Notes: a model not told the origin generated them from the sequence alone. 64,000 nucleotides of DNA from Hordeum vulgare subsp. vulgare (GCF_904849725.1 NC_058521.1:558268176-558332175); one strand, 5' to 3'; positions 1 through 11,639 are shown, numbered from the stretch's first letter. Program-made: numbers and translations.

Positions 1-325
1 GGGGAGCACTATGCCTCCACACCGCTTCAAACGGAGATTAGCATTCGCAAGGGTGTAAACTTCGATGTACAATCATCGTCTCCGCGTGGCTTAGTTATCT
101 CTTATTTGAGCCCTTTATTTATGCATTTTACTTTGTGATAGCCATATTGTTTTATGTTATATATCTTACTATCACTTAGTTGTTTATCTTACTTAGAATA
201 AGTTATTGGTGCACATAGGTGAGTCTAATTGTTTCAGATTTTGTGCTTGACAAATTAAACGCTAGTATTATTTCGCATTTGTTCAAGTCCCTATTCGGCC
301 CCTACTAGGCGACATACACATCCTT
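1..325 (+). mobile_element. Truncated 3' part of a copia (SIRE/Maximus-type) LTR
   Basis: The first bases align by eye with positions 51226-51540, the end of the SIRE-type LTR further right. Both share the stretch around GCCTCCACACCGCT, a CGTCTCC block, and a tail with CACCCC/GGCCCC, CTC/CTA and CATCCTTT. The copy is much diverged, and no primer-binding site follows it, so it is an old LTR relic or solo LTR cut by the window start. Bases 326-540 hold nothing I recognise. Confidence 0.5.
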
Positions 326-540
326 TGAGCATCCCTTCACGAGTAAGAGCGAAAACCCTTCTCCAAGGTTATACATTGCTGTAGTAGAATCATCGGCTGT
401 ATCACACGATAGGGGAGACATGCCCGCTAGGGCGCATCGACCCGATACTGAAGGACTTTTCTAGCTTCAAGGAGTAAACTCGAGATGCATGACTAGCTCG
501 ATTGAGGGACTTCTTGAAATCGTATACATGAACATTTTTA

Positions 541-1180
541 AACACACGTTTTAAAATTCCTCTCAAAATTTATAAACATTTGGTATATGTGTTCTGACAA
601 TTTTTGCACTATTTTTTTACTTCATTTTAACTTTATAATATTATAAAAAACACTATACATGGAATATTTGAAAAATATTTACCAATCATTTGATAAATGT
701 TAAATATGTATAAATAAAGTGTTTGTCACGTATAGGAAAAATGTATACAACAAAATACAATGTGTAGGAAAAAAAACTGTTCATGTGTTAAAAAAAATGT
801 AATCAAGCATTTTACAAAATGTTGAACATGTACTTGAAAATGTTAATCAAGAATTTAAGAAATATTAAATGTGTATGGAAAAAATGTTGATCATGTATTA
901 AAATTGATGTTTTTTTTATCTTGGTTACCAAAATGTTAGTCAAGTACTTTGAAAAAATGTTGATAAGTATCTACAAAATGTTTATAAAGTATTTAAATTT
1001 TTTAATCAAGCATTTGTAAAACTTTGAAATGTGTATAGAGAAAATGGTGAACATGTATTCAAAAAATGTTAAATTTGTATTTGGAGAAATGTTAAATGTG
1101 CATAGAAAAATTGTTAACCATATATTTAAAAATGTTATACTTGTATTTAAAAGGTCAAACATTTAACAAGATATTCAACA
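541..1180. repeat. AT-rich degenerate minisatellite
   Basis: About 20-30 irregular copies of an AT-rich unit of roughly 20-25 bases. Each carries AAAATGTT followed by a variant of AACATGTAT or AATCAAGCATTT. Open frames across it are low-complexity and not coding. Such arrays are common in Triticeae DNA transposons, but no ends are visible here. Confidence 0.6.
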
Positions 1181-1194
1181 CTAACCCGGCGCTC

Positions 1195-1760
1195 ACTCAA
1201 TGGCCAGCCATCTCCTTTTTTCTTCTTTTTTTTCTTTCAAAGGTGTGCTAACAGTCTGGCCCGTTGCTATGGACTCTCCAGGCCAGATATTCTTCTGTCT
1301 CGCTTAACGCGAGATATGGCTCCCACCACTTTCTTGAGTATACTCACATAGCAGGAGAGTCGGCTGGACCGTCCAGCGCGGGCGTTGCACTTCCGCTTGG
1401 AAGACCCTATTTGACGCATTATGCGTCAAATAGTCAGGGGTTCCGCACACCCCGTCCAGAAGACTTGGGCCAGCTCAGTTTTGTTGCCACCGATTTTGAC
1501 GTGTTGATGCTAGCGAGCAAAAGCACAGGAGCTGCAAGCAAGCGACGGGATTTGGGCAGGTTCGTTAGCATTTTCCCTAATCCCGGTTTTGGAAACCTAA
1601 AGGATTGTTCGGTTGAGGTGGATTTAAAGGGGATTGAGGGGATTAAATCCTCTACAAGGCAAAATCGCTGCAAATCCCCTCCGATCCCCGCATGGATGGG
1701 ATTAACCGAACTAAGCCTAAAGGTTTTTAGCCGGTTTTTTTGGTTTTGGGGACTTTCTAA
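1195..1760. other. Unclassified repeat-like DNA with a perfect palindrome
   Basis: Contains a 13-bp perfect inverted repeat at 1407-1433, then a G/A-rich block (1600-1720) with repeated GGGGATT/AATCCCC motifs ending in GGTTTT-like sequence, as in decayed DNA-transposon termini. An open frame spans 1264-1851 but has no recognisable domain and runs into the neighbouring minisatellite, so I do not call it a gene. Confidence 0.35.
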
Positions 1761-1799
1761 AAGATTCCCTGAAACGGTTTTCCTTTTTTCTTTTTTGTT

Positions 1800-2300
1800 T
1801 TTTTCTGTTTCAAAAATATTCTGGATTTTGAAAAAATGTTACGGGACTTAAAAAATGTTTATGATTTTGAGAAAATGTTCAGGAATATAAGAAAATGTTT
1901 TGGAATTTGAAAAAGTATTCCGGAATTTTAAAAAATGTTCCAGAATTTGGCAAAATGTTACGAAATTAAAAAAATGTTCTGGATTTTGAAGACATATTCT
2001 GGAATTTGAAAAAATGTTTAGAAATTTGAAACAATGTTCTGGATTTTTATAAAATGTTTCGAATTTGAAAAAAATGGAACTTGAAACAATGTCTCAGAAT
2101 TTGAAAAACTGTTTCGGAATTTGAAAAAATATCCAGAAATTTGAAAAAATGTTCCGTAATTTGAAAAAATGTTCTGGAATTTGAAATAATGTTCCAGAAT
2201 TTGAAAAAATGTTCCGGTAGTTTTATGAAAATGTTTCGTATTTTTGGAAAATTGTTCCAGAATTTGAAAACATGTTCCTGTTTGTCGCAAAATGTTTGTA
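1800..2300. repeat. Minisatellite, about 20-bp unit
   Basis: Roughly two dozen copies of a unit close to GGAATTTGAAAAAATGTTCC with small indels. Repetitive frames through it are not genes. From 2301 to 3130 I see only AT-rich and mixed sequence, including an isolated pol III B-box-like GGTTCGATTCC near 2548. Confidence 0.8.
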
Positions 2301-3133
2301 AATTATGAAAATGGTTGATATTTAGATTTTTTAGTAGTCTATAAAAAGTGTTTATGTTTCTATATATTTTCCTATATTTTTCTATCTTTCTCTTTCTATT
2401 TTTGTTTTTTAAAAGGAAAGGAAAGTCATTCAAATGGGAATATTGCGAAATAGTACGTTCTTAAATAGACTACGATACGATATTGTTCCTATCTAGTGAC
2501 TCGATCTGGTGGCTATCATCCCTCGTGGTGGAAGCCGACGTTGTGGGTTCGATTCCTCTTGATCCTTCGGTTTTCGTTTTTGCGATTTTTAGGCTGTGTT
2601 TCTTAGTGGGCCGGCCCAACCGCACGCCTTCTGTGTGCGTCGTGATGGCACATAGGAGGTCCCCTTCCGCTTGCACTAGTCCGGGGCCGAAACGTCGCGA
2701 ACTGTGTCGTGCCGCTTGACGTCTTGACCGACGGCCCATACACCACATCATGAGGTGTCACACCTATCGACCGAAGACACGAAGATTATTATATTGGCTT
2801 CGGAATAATAGAGTAATAGTCTTGTTAAGCCTCAATCGATGCTATATCTGTGAAATCTTACATTCATATTTGTGCAAAAAAATAACATTATTTTTTCTTA
2901 CATGTTATGTCACTTGATCGAGACTTGGTTAAATCCGAGTCAACTGAGACCTAATCACACCCATAGAGCAATTCCGAATAGCAGCCAAAATCTTGAGAAA
3001 ATCTAAGACAGTGGTCAATAGTTTTGGATAAATAATTTAGGGAGGTCATTCTCATACTGACACAATACAAGGACAAGTATATGCGAAATTTATCTTTTCA
3101 TATTTGTAGTTAATCCTTCTGTTGTTTGTTATA

Positions 3134-3292
3134 CTCCCTTCGTTCCTAAATATAAGACATTTTAAAGATTGCATTATGAATTACATACGGATGTACATAG
3201 ACGTATTTTAGAGTATAGATTCACTCATTTTACTCCGTATGTAGTCTCTTAGTGAAATCTTTAAAAGGTTTTATATTTTGTAACGGAGGGAG
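3134..3292. mobile_element. Stowaway-type MITE (Tc1/mariner)
   Basis: Inverted ends CTCCCTTCGTTCCTAAATAT and AACGGAGGGAG flanked by TA on both sides (3132-3133 and 3293-3294). The interior carries the ACATACGGATGTA and CCGTATGTAGT inverted segments typical of the Triticeae Athos/Thalos group. Non-autonomous, 159 bp, right end somewhat degenerate. Confidence 0.88.
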
Positions 3293-4685
3293 TAGAATAT
3301 AGGACTAAGTTTCTTGACCGAACTGCGAGCGCGTAACTTTACGAGGTTCTATCCTAGCTAGCTCGTGCGTGGCGGTGTGGTGGCCGAAAGGAAAGAGAGA
3401 AGAGGGATCCATGGCTGGTCGCCGACCGAGGAGGAGAGGCACGACGTACCTATGATCACGTCGATCGCGTGATGGAGCGAAATCATGAAACCTCACCTGC
3501 GCGCTGCATGCATGCCGACCCGGCCGGCCCATAGATCGATCGATCAGGCCACTCGCATGCACTGCATGCTTTAGCAAGGATGTGACCGGCCGATCAAATC
3601 TCACCTCCTTAATTACTCCGTGCGTACGTACGTCGTCGCCGATCGTTCTGGAAGAAGCTCGAGGACAGAAGATGAACAGTTCCTGTTCGATCGCTGCACG
3701 TTAGATACAGTACCCTACGGGCGTAGGATGCGCCATACAGTTTGCACAAACACCGTGGATGGACCTGGACGTGACTCGCCGATCAATCCGCTCGACGTAC
3801 GTGCGTAACGTGACAGCTGACTATGACTGACGGGTCACTGAGTCTCTCGTAGTACGTACACCGCACAACAACACACACATGTATACATTGATCCACCCCC
3901 TGCCCATATGCACGGCGGCAAAAGTTCAAGGGCTACAAGACAAGCCCTACACCATGCATGCATGTATCGGAGAGGCTATGCATCTGCATGCACACCGATC
4001 GATCCACCCATCACTCCTAACTCCTGAGGTTGACGTCCAGTTTCTCGCTCATATATACTAGTAGTATTTGTTTGCCATCTTTCCAATCGAAATAGAATCT
4101 CGGTGCATGCATGGTGTGGTACTGGTGCACGACAACTACAGGTACAACATGCAAGTTCCAAACGCATGCCGTTGTCATTGCCTGTGTACAAGTCAGAATA
4201 CACATATGCTCGGGCGCATATATAAATGCACACTGGATGTGCATGGAAAAGGAGACTAGCAAGCTATAGCTAGAGTGCGATGCTGGTATGCTATGCTATG
4301 CTATGGCACGGTACTTCTCCCCTGTGAGTGACTGACCGGGACAGATGCTTCTGCCGCACGCAAGAAGAGCATTCCCAAAGGTCGTATTGCTCAGCCTGTG
4401 TTCCTTTCCAAATCCCAAGCCAAAGCCTCTTCTCCCGCTTCCAAAGCGAAAGCTATGGTACTACTAGCTAGGTTGATATGGATGCACGCATGTGTTGGTT
4501 GCTTCCCACCGGCCACCGGCGAGATGCTCGATCTGCCCTCTCCTCGTCCTCGTCTCTTCCTGGAGTGGGCATGGCGCAGTAGTTTTAGCATCATCCGTGC
4601 ACTGCATGCGGTTAGTTAGATTTAGCATCATGTATCTCTCGGCCCGGGCTAGACAACTTTCCATGATTGTCACTCACTCGTTGCT

Positions 4686-4930
4686 TGCATGCATGCAGTA
4701 AGAAAAAAAAAAAACCATGCCGGCCATGCTTAAACGACAAGTATGATTTTTGCGAAAAGACAAGCGCGACGATTTGACGAGACGTCTGCATGGTTGATTT
4801 TGTCTTTAATCTTCTACAGATCTTGACGCGTGATTGCATGCAGTAAATTAAAACAACCCGGTCGGCCTTGCTTAAACGACAAGCATGAAGATTTGACAGG
4901 ACGTGCATGGCTGATTTTGTCTTTAATCTC
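4686..4930. repeat. Local tandem duplication, about 130-150 bp unit
   Basis: Two adjacent diverged copies (about 4686-4810 and 4835-4930). Each begins GCATGCAGTAA, then has CTTAAACGACAAG, GATTTGAC and ends GATTTTGTCTTTAATCT. The second copy lacks about 20 bases in the middle. Not coding. Confidence 0.75.
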
Positions 4931-4950
4931 ATCTCCTACTACATACTACT

Positions 4951-5112
4951 CTCCCTCCTTTCCTAAATATAAGTCTTTGTAGAGATTTTACTAATGGACT
5001 ACATACGAATATATATATAGACATACTTTAGAGTATAGATTCAGTCATTTTGATCCGTATGTAAACCCTTAGTGAAATCGCTTAAAAGACTTGTATTTAG
5101 GAACGGAGGGAG
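4951..5112. mobile_element. Stowaway-type MITE (Tc1/mariner)
   Basis: Starts CTCCCTCCTTTCCTAAATAT and ends TTAGGAACGGAGGGAG followed by TA (5113-5114). The left TA is blurred by extra bases (ACTACT). Same family as the copies at 3134 and 7149. Confidence 0.88.
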
Positions 5113-7148
5113 TACATACGTATATATTGCTTTCACGCACGCATGTATCCGCCCACGCTTTGAGTCATCGATCGTTATGGACCATAGCTTTCGCTTTGGA
5201 CTTTATGTACCGTGCCTGTGCCCGTGTCGATCGTCCATGCACGCATGCATGCATGCATGCAAAAGCGTGGCATCGTCCATTTGCATGCATGCAGCTCGAC
5301 AATTCATCACACACACACATATCTCCCTCTAGTCTTTTCTGCTCGAGAGTCGAGAAGAGAACCCTGCAAAGCATATACACGCAAAGAGGAAGAACATATT
5401 GCATGCATGCATGGTGACATAGCGGTAGTGGTATATCATTGACGCGATTGAACACCCTGGGGCCTGCCTGGCGTGGAAAGGCACGCACGACATTCTTTGC
5501 CTGTTCCGGTGGGCGGTCGATATATATACATCGATCGACCGCTTTGCTTGCTTCCCTGCTGCTGTCGTCGTGACGAACACTGGATCGCTCTCTCGCTCCG
5601 TCACCCTTACGTGCGCAGCACCATCCAATAACAAAAGCAGCTCACTCCCACTCACGCACGCAGGAGGAGGAGAGAAGGCTGGCCTGTGGTGCAACTGCAT
5701 GCATGATGGGCGTCCATGGTTTTCATGGGGGGTTGGAGAAGGCACGACGCACGGTGACGTGAACGGCGCAGGGGCCTGCTCCGACATTAATGCCATCTGT
5801 TTCAGGGTCGCCGGCCGGGCGTGCATGCGTCGCAGCGCACGTCGGTCGACGGACGACGGACGGATTGATGGCGCTTGCACGTAGCTGCTGCTGCTGCCAC
5901 GACGTTGTCGCAACTCGCAAGCGAGCTTCATCCGTACGTCCCTGTCGATCGGTCGTCCATCCTCGCGTCTGTTTTCACCCATTTACTGCGGCCTCCTCAC
6001 TGAAAACGTGGGGAGCGTTCCATAAATGGTGCCCTCGCACAAGTCAGAAACGCACATGGAGATGTACATATGGCTCTAGTCTTGTCAGCAAAACCAAGCT
6101 TGGCTCGGCTGAAACTGCCGATTAGTTTTGCTGAGGAGGACCTGGAATGTTGTTTTGGGTGTTTCTTCATTACCGTTATCCGTCTGTGTGTAGTAATATT
6201 GCAGTGTGCACGAACATTTATTTAATCAGTTTTGCCAAAGCACACGTCAAGATGATTTCTGTGTCATTGTTTTTACGCAGGTATTTTACTTTTTTTATGC
6301 TTAATTGAGTCACTAAAATGTGCAAGTAGTGCACATCAAGATATGCCCTAGACAGACTATTCTCTTTGACGTTTGTCTGGCTCGTTTTAATCTACGGATT
6401 TGCTATTTTGATGGCTAAGTGGTGTACATCAAACGCTTAGATTTCCGTAAAATAAACACATCACGGCACTGATCCGGAACCGTACACTAAGACTTACTGC
6501 CCGCTGAAAATCTTGAGAAGAAAACCTGTCCATATAAGTTGGTTCCCATACCCACGACAAAAAAATGGTTCCCATATACCGTATATTTCTTCCTGCGTGC
6601 GTCAAGAAGAAAGGTATAGCTAGGGCATGCAGCAACTTAACGAACGTGCATGCATGATACTGCCACTGTGGCACCCTGGCCAATCATTAGCATAGACACA
6701 ATCAACCCAGAAATGCATGCAAAATCCGATCCATGGAGTCCCCATATAAAGATCTTTCGGGCCCATGCAAAGGTCTGCATGGCACCTCGCTTGCTGTTCG
6801 CCATGAATGCCTACGGCTACGGGGTCAGGTCTACTCAACACACATACTACTGGCCTGGGTATCTCTCTCCAGCCGTCGTGTCTTCTCATGCGTCTGTAGT
6901 GTGCTTTCCTCCGATCACTTCCGACTCAAAGGCCAAAGGCAAAGGGTCCAATGCGTCATAGTCGTTTTTCCCCCATACTAGAGAGGGAGATCATCCCGAG
7001 GCTTTCACTATTCAGTATATATCCACCCTGTGCACATGAAAAGGATTTGATCCATCTGCAGTAAAAGGTAAACGGGAAGACAATCTATAACGAAGAGGAC
7101 CGATTTGGAAATTAGATCTATATAGGTTTTCTCGGTAACCGGAATATA

Positions 7149-7300
7149 CTCCCTCCGTTCCTAAATATAAGTCTTTAAAGAGGTTACATTAGTGGACTAC
7201 ATACGGATGTATATAAACATACTTTAGAGTGTAGATTTACTCATTTTGTTTCGTATGTGAACTATTAGTGAAATATCTTAAAAGACTTATATTTAGGGAG
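7149..7300. mobile_element. Stowaway-type MITE with deleted right end
   Basis: Starts CTCCCTCCGTTCCTAAATAT after TA (7147-7148) and ends TATTTAGGGAG before TA (7301-7302). About 8 bases of the right inverted end (GAACGGA) are missing. Interior as in the two other copies. Confidence 0.88.
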
Positions 7301-7533
7301 TAATGCATAGGCCACATGAAGGCGATACAGTCAGCAAAAGCTTACCTACGAGTCATGAGCAACAACACCCGGTGCTCCGGCCGCTGAGCAAGGCCCACAT
7401 GCATGCTTGATGGTACAGTACGTACTCCGGTTAAAATTCACGGCAGTTCTGCGGCCCGCGGAAAAGATGGCTGTCATTTCCAGTTTCCCCCAATCCTTCA
7501 GCTCAGGCCTCATTCGGTTTGAAGGGTTTTCAT

Positions 7534-7636
7534 AGAAGAAACATACTCCCCCAGAAGGAAAAAAATATACCACTGCATATACTATAGTTGACCTATAGTG
7601 GTATGTTTCTTCTGCTTTTGGTCATAGGTCAACTAT
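7534..7636. repeat. Overlapping perfect inverted repeats
   Basis: AGAAGAAACATAC at 7534-7546 is matched in reverse by 7601-7613 (13 of 13). ATACCACT at 7567-7574 is matched by 7597-7604. ATAGTTGACCTAT at 7584-7596 is matched by 7624-7636 (13 of 13). The block lies just past the 3' end of the decayed LINE and just right of a Tourist-like terminus (CTCATTCGGTTTGAAGG at 7510-7526). It may be a small palindromic insertion. Confidence 0.7.
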
Positions 7637-8118
7637 CATATGTGAAGGGCCTCCAGAAGCGCATCCAACATGAGGTCGAGGAGCTCGCGGCCGCGCTGTC
7701 TAGACAGCAGGTGCCAGTGCTATATAAAAGCAAAGAAATTAAGAAAGGAATCAGACGCTTGCCGTGGAAAGATTCGCTCAATCGCCATTTTATTACGTGC
7801 CGTCCGTAGGTTTCATGACATTGCCGCAAAAAATCAGCTAGAATAAAACGGCGATGTCGACTAGGCTGAGTCGCTCTTGCCTGGTTGAACTCCGTGAGGT
7901 CCAGGCCTTCCAATCAGGCCCTAGAGCATCACGAACAAACATCCATAGGTCCATAGCCGTCATACAGGAGAATAGCATTTGCGTCCCAGTTTCAGGTATC
8001 ACACATAGGAGGCACAAGATGTTGCCCATGCGATGCCGCATAAGCACTTCGGTCCCTGAAGGGAATTAATCTTCAGAGACAAAAAGGTCTTCCACTGGTG
8101 GGAATGCCAGGTAATAAT

Positions 8119-11018
8119 GGGAAACCCTTCCTATCTATAGTCTGATAGAAGACGAGGCTCAGACTAATCGACAGTCGTCGATCCTGTTTGAATCCAACGC
8201 TCATAACATGTTTTTCATATATGTAAAAAAATCCGTCATCCCAGAATAGACCTCCCCAGCCCCTGCATTAACCTCTCCCTAATCACTCGCCCTACATGGC
8301 TCCTGATTCCACTCGCCGCAATCCGCACGATCTCGCCTTGCCCAGATCCCCCTCCGCCCCTGCCTCGCAGACACCCCCAACCATCTCCCATCGCTGTCGT
8401 CGTGCACCTAGCTCGCTCGCATCGCCAGATCCCTTTTTCCTCGGCTCCTCCCCTGCTCCTCCTTCTCTCCTCTTCGTCCAACGACACGACGAGCTCTCAC
8501 CGGTGGCTCAGCCTCCCTCTCCTCCTTCTCTCCTTGTGCCATGACTTCGCTCACCGACGAGGTCGCAACCTCCCCGTCGCCGCACTTATCTCCACTGGGA
8601 TCGGGCCGCACTCCTCTGGAATCCAGTCCACTTCGATGGGGCAGCAATAGCATCTTGGTTCGGGAACGAAGCAAGTAGGAATGGAGTATGGCATGATTCA
8701 TCCACCACATCCTAGGGTTTGTGTCCTGTTCACTTGTTACTTTTTAATCCTGCAGTGCTCGTTGATTCCTAACATAATTATTTCTGATTTATTTATGCAT
8801 CTTGCTGCGAATACCTTGATTTATGGCATGTTTGTGGGCGTGAATTTGTGTCCTCTAGTATGTCTTGGATCACTAAATCTGTCTTAAATTTGGGCGTGAA
8901 TATATCTGTCTCAAACTAAAAATGTCCATGCTTCTTAGTTTTGCAGCATCTATAATGCTATACAAATGCTTCTGGACTTTGATTTTTTTCTCTTCCTAAT
9001 GCCAAATAATAACAATGCAGATCAATCTATATGTTGGTGATTCAAAACATCCATCCTTTGGAGGCCAATTTTTTTAGTTTTGCTTCAGTATCCATTGTAC
9101 AATGCAATGCTTCATTATTATATTACATATGTTTCTTCCTTATATGTAATTTGCTTCGGTAGTTCCATCGTATAGATTCTCCGTTTATTCATTCTTCTGT
9201 TTTTGCTAGCACTGTTGTAAACCATACATTGCTGTTGTGCTTCCTTCATACTACTTTCATCTCTGACAATGCCGCCCAGATGGATCCCCCGCCATGCTCC
9301 GCTCGATACAGCCCTTGGTCCACCTTGTCGGTGCACCTCCCGATCAATGGTCAAAATTATTTCAAATTTCCATGCTTCCATGGAAGACTAGTTTTGTCCC
9401 AAAGTACCATGTTCGTGCTGGAGTACTTTGTTATGTACTCCGTAGCATCTAAACCACAATACAGTTTGAACTATATACATTTTGCTTTCATAGGTAAAAA
9501 CAATTATATTAATTTGTAAGTTAGTGACACAAATCATCCATATCGCTGTTACGAACAATATTAGTTGGCTTTGATTTTCATTGTTGTATGCTTCCATTCG
9601 AGCTCCTGTAACATATGTTGTACTTATTGACATGTATCATGTCATACACTTTCTTCATGGTTCGTACTCATGGAGATTCTAAATTTCAATACACTAGCTT
9701 CTTCAGGATAGACTTTGGTTCAATAAGTAAACAAGATTTGGTTCATTTTGTATGTACGAGTACATCTAACATACATCCCATGTTAGTCGTAATCTTAATG
9801 TGTTTTCATTTTCAATGTTCTATAGTTTCTATTAAGATGAGTCATATTCATATAGCATATTTTCATGCTTCCAGTGAGCTTCCAAATCGTAGTTCAAGTG
9901 CTTTTTTGGTGTATGCAGATTGCTTCCATACTTCCTGCGTATTCTTATATAAATTTTGGTCTTGTCCTTGTTATCACATATGTGTATTCATTTTAGGTAG
10001 TTTGCTTCCATAGTTCTCGCTTCCATAGTTATCATCATTGTTTTCTCAATCGCCTTGCACTACCCTCTCGCCATGATGTCGACAATATTGATATGAAGGC
10101 AACGTTGGTGGTGTTGACACGTGAAAGAGAAGAACCAAAGTCATGTTCACTATTGCGACGCCAGAGCTCAAGACAATACCCTCGCTTCCCAGCTATCTTG
10201 CTGAGATCTTTGTATCAGATTTTGCTGTAATGTAATTGATACATGCTGAAATGGTATTAGTCTTTTGTTTCACGGAAGCCGATTACTTTTTCATTGGAAG
10301 CAAATTTCCGTCTGTTGTGAAATCAATGTATATTTACAATGAAAACCACTTTATGTTTGGAAGCAGATATAGATTTTTCTGGTAAGAGCAAAATTAATTT
10401 GTAGTGGAAACAGATTCTGAGTTGGAAGCATACATTCGTTCCAATGAAAGGAAGCATACATTCGTTCCAATGGAAATGAATTGTATGCAACATCATGCAT
10501 CAATTTCCTGGAGTAGTTCGGAGATGTGTAAAAAGCACATGGAGGAATTAACGGAAGCACTTACTAGAAGCATGCACATCAGGGAAGCAGGTCAGCAAAG
10601 AAATTAACGGGGCACGTGGTATACGGCGAAATTAGGGGCATAATTAAAGATGGAAAAAAACAACATGGGGTATATAGGAAGCAAACAAAAATAATCCTTA
10701 TGATTGAAAACTTCGAACCAAATAAATTTGTAGGAACCAATGATCCTGTTTGGAAGCAATTTTTAGGAAGAGTTCTCGTGATTGGAAACAAACAAAATGA
10801 GGAAGCAAGGTCCTCATTTTAGGAGGTAACGATGCCTTGATTTCAGGAAGAAATTGTCAGGAAATATATCAATCCTAATTACTGCCGAATCTGCATGCAA
10901 ATTGACTCAGACGGGGGAGTTTGCTGGTGGATCCAACGATTTGCATGCTTCCTATCGAATGGCCAGGGACTAGTCTGATACATAGGAAAAATCTGTAGTC
11001 TGATGCCTAGTAGTTCCC
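8119..11018. mobile_element. Mutator-like element, non-autonomous (2.9 kb)
   Basis: Inserted in the LINE with a perfect 9-bp target duplication, GGTAATAAT, at 8110-8118 and 11019-11027. The empty site is preserved in the neighbouring duplicated LINE copy (around 11308-11316), which fixes the borders. The ends begin GGGAA on both sides; beyond that, terminal similarity is weak, with shared TCAGACTA motifs in the first 60 bases. There is no transposase. The left part holds GC-rich gene-like sequence (about 8250-8680), which may be captured host DNA. The rest is AT-rich, with a recurring TGCTTCC motif that changes strand near 10.1-10.27 kb. The 9-bp duplication fits Mutator; classification rests mainly on that. 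Confidence 0.75.
8296..8676 (+). other. GC-rich gene-like segment inside the Mutator-like element
   Basis: Sequence composition shifts abruptly to CT- and GC-rich, like a cereal 5' UTR and first exon. It holds an 82-codon open frame (8296-8544, starting MAPDSTRR) and an overlapping 45-codon frame from 8541 (starting MTSLTDEV). Neither matches a family I know. CCTAGGGTTT follows at about 8712. It could be a captured exon, as in Pack-MULEs. I do not claim a protein product. Confidence 0.35.
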
Positions 11019-11070
11019 GGTAATAATGGGTGATTGCATAATGCTTGATATGTTGAGTTTGACCAACTTA

Positions 11071-11263
11071 GGTCGATGTTTGGTTGAAGCCACATATTTG
11101 GCAAGCCACATTAAGGCCCCACATTACATACACACAAAAAGTATGGTAAGATTCTCTTGGGCTTGATGAATTGTGGCTCTCATTTTGTTAAACCAACCTT
11201 AGGCAAGCTTGACAAACAAATGTGGAAAATATGACAATGCTAGGCCTAGAACCAAACAACCCC
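11071..11263. mobile_element. Tourist-like MITE (PIF/Harbinger)
   Basis: 193 bp between two TTA trinucleotides (11068-11070 and 11264-11266). Left end GGTCGATGTTTGGTT, right end in reverse GGGGTTGTTTGGTT; both then continue with GGCC/AGCC-like bases. The ends and 3-bp TTA duplication are those of Tourist elements. It sits exactly at the junction of the duplicated LINE segment. Confidence 0.75.
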
Positions 11264-11639
11264 TTAATCTTCAGAGGCAAAGGGGCCTTCCACAGGTGGG
11301 AAGCCCAGGTAATAATGGGCGGTTGCATAATGCCTGATATGCCGAGTTTAATGAGAATTGACCCGACTGTGATAACTGCCATGATAGGATGTCCGGATAA
11401 CCCGACAACATCTGTGATAGGGTCGTTAACAATCTAGTTCACTCATCACTCTTTGCTTGCCCAAATGTACGCTGAAACCTTAGGTCCCACCTCCAGATCG
11501 GGAAGCCGCAGGGACGAGCAGAAGCGGGTTCGTGTACATAGATCGAGAACAGGCTAGGGAAGCTCTCCCTAAGGGGCATGATACCCACCAAAGGGTCCAA
11601 ACCAAAACTGATCCCAACCCCATTGCCTATAGAGAGATG

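Larger units (their letters stand above)
3300..7420. other. Non-coding region rich in CATGCATG and ATCGATCG
   Basis: No convincing gene. The stretch has at least ten separate CATGCATG sites (for example 3507, 3953, 4106, 4688, 5244, 5284, 5402, 5698, 6649, 7398) and several GATCGATC runs. CATGCATG contains the RY motif bound by B3-domain factors. Open frames here (for example 5329-5982 on the minus strand) have no recognisable domains or splice context. Two Stowaway MITEs and a local duplication lie inside and are listed separately. Confidence 0.5.

Noticed and set aside
1264..1851. 195-codon plus-strand open frame
   Set aside because: It crosses a palindrome, a repeat-like block and the edge of a minisatellite, with no domain and a low-complexity Phe/Ser C-terminus.
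2490..2560. tRNA or SINE head (B-box-like GGTTCGATTCC)
   Set aside because: The B-box is good but no proper A-box, acceptor stem or cloverleaf can be formed, and no SINE tail is visible.
5329..5982. 217-codon minus-strand open frame
   Set aside because: Composition is driven by CATGCATG and GC-rich intergenic DNA; no domain, no splice context, overlapping frames on both strands are equally open.
3300..7000. Possible microRNA precursor in the RY-rich region
   Set aside because: Compared by memory with common cereal microRNAs; a weak resemblance near 4375 to miR393 has too many mismatches and no clear foldback partner.
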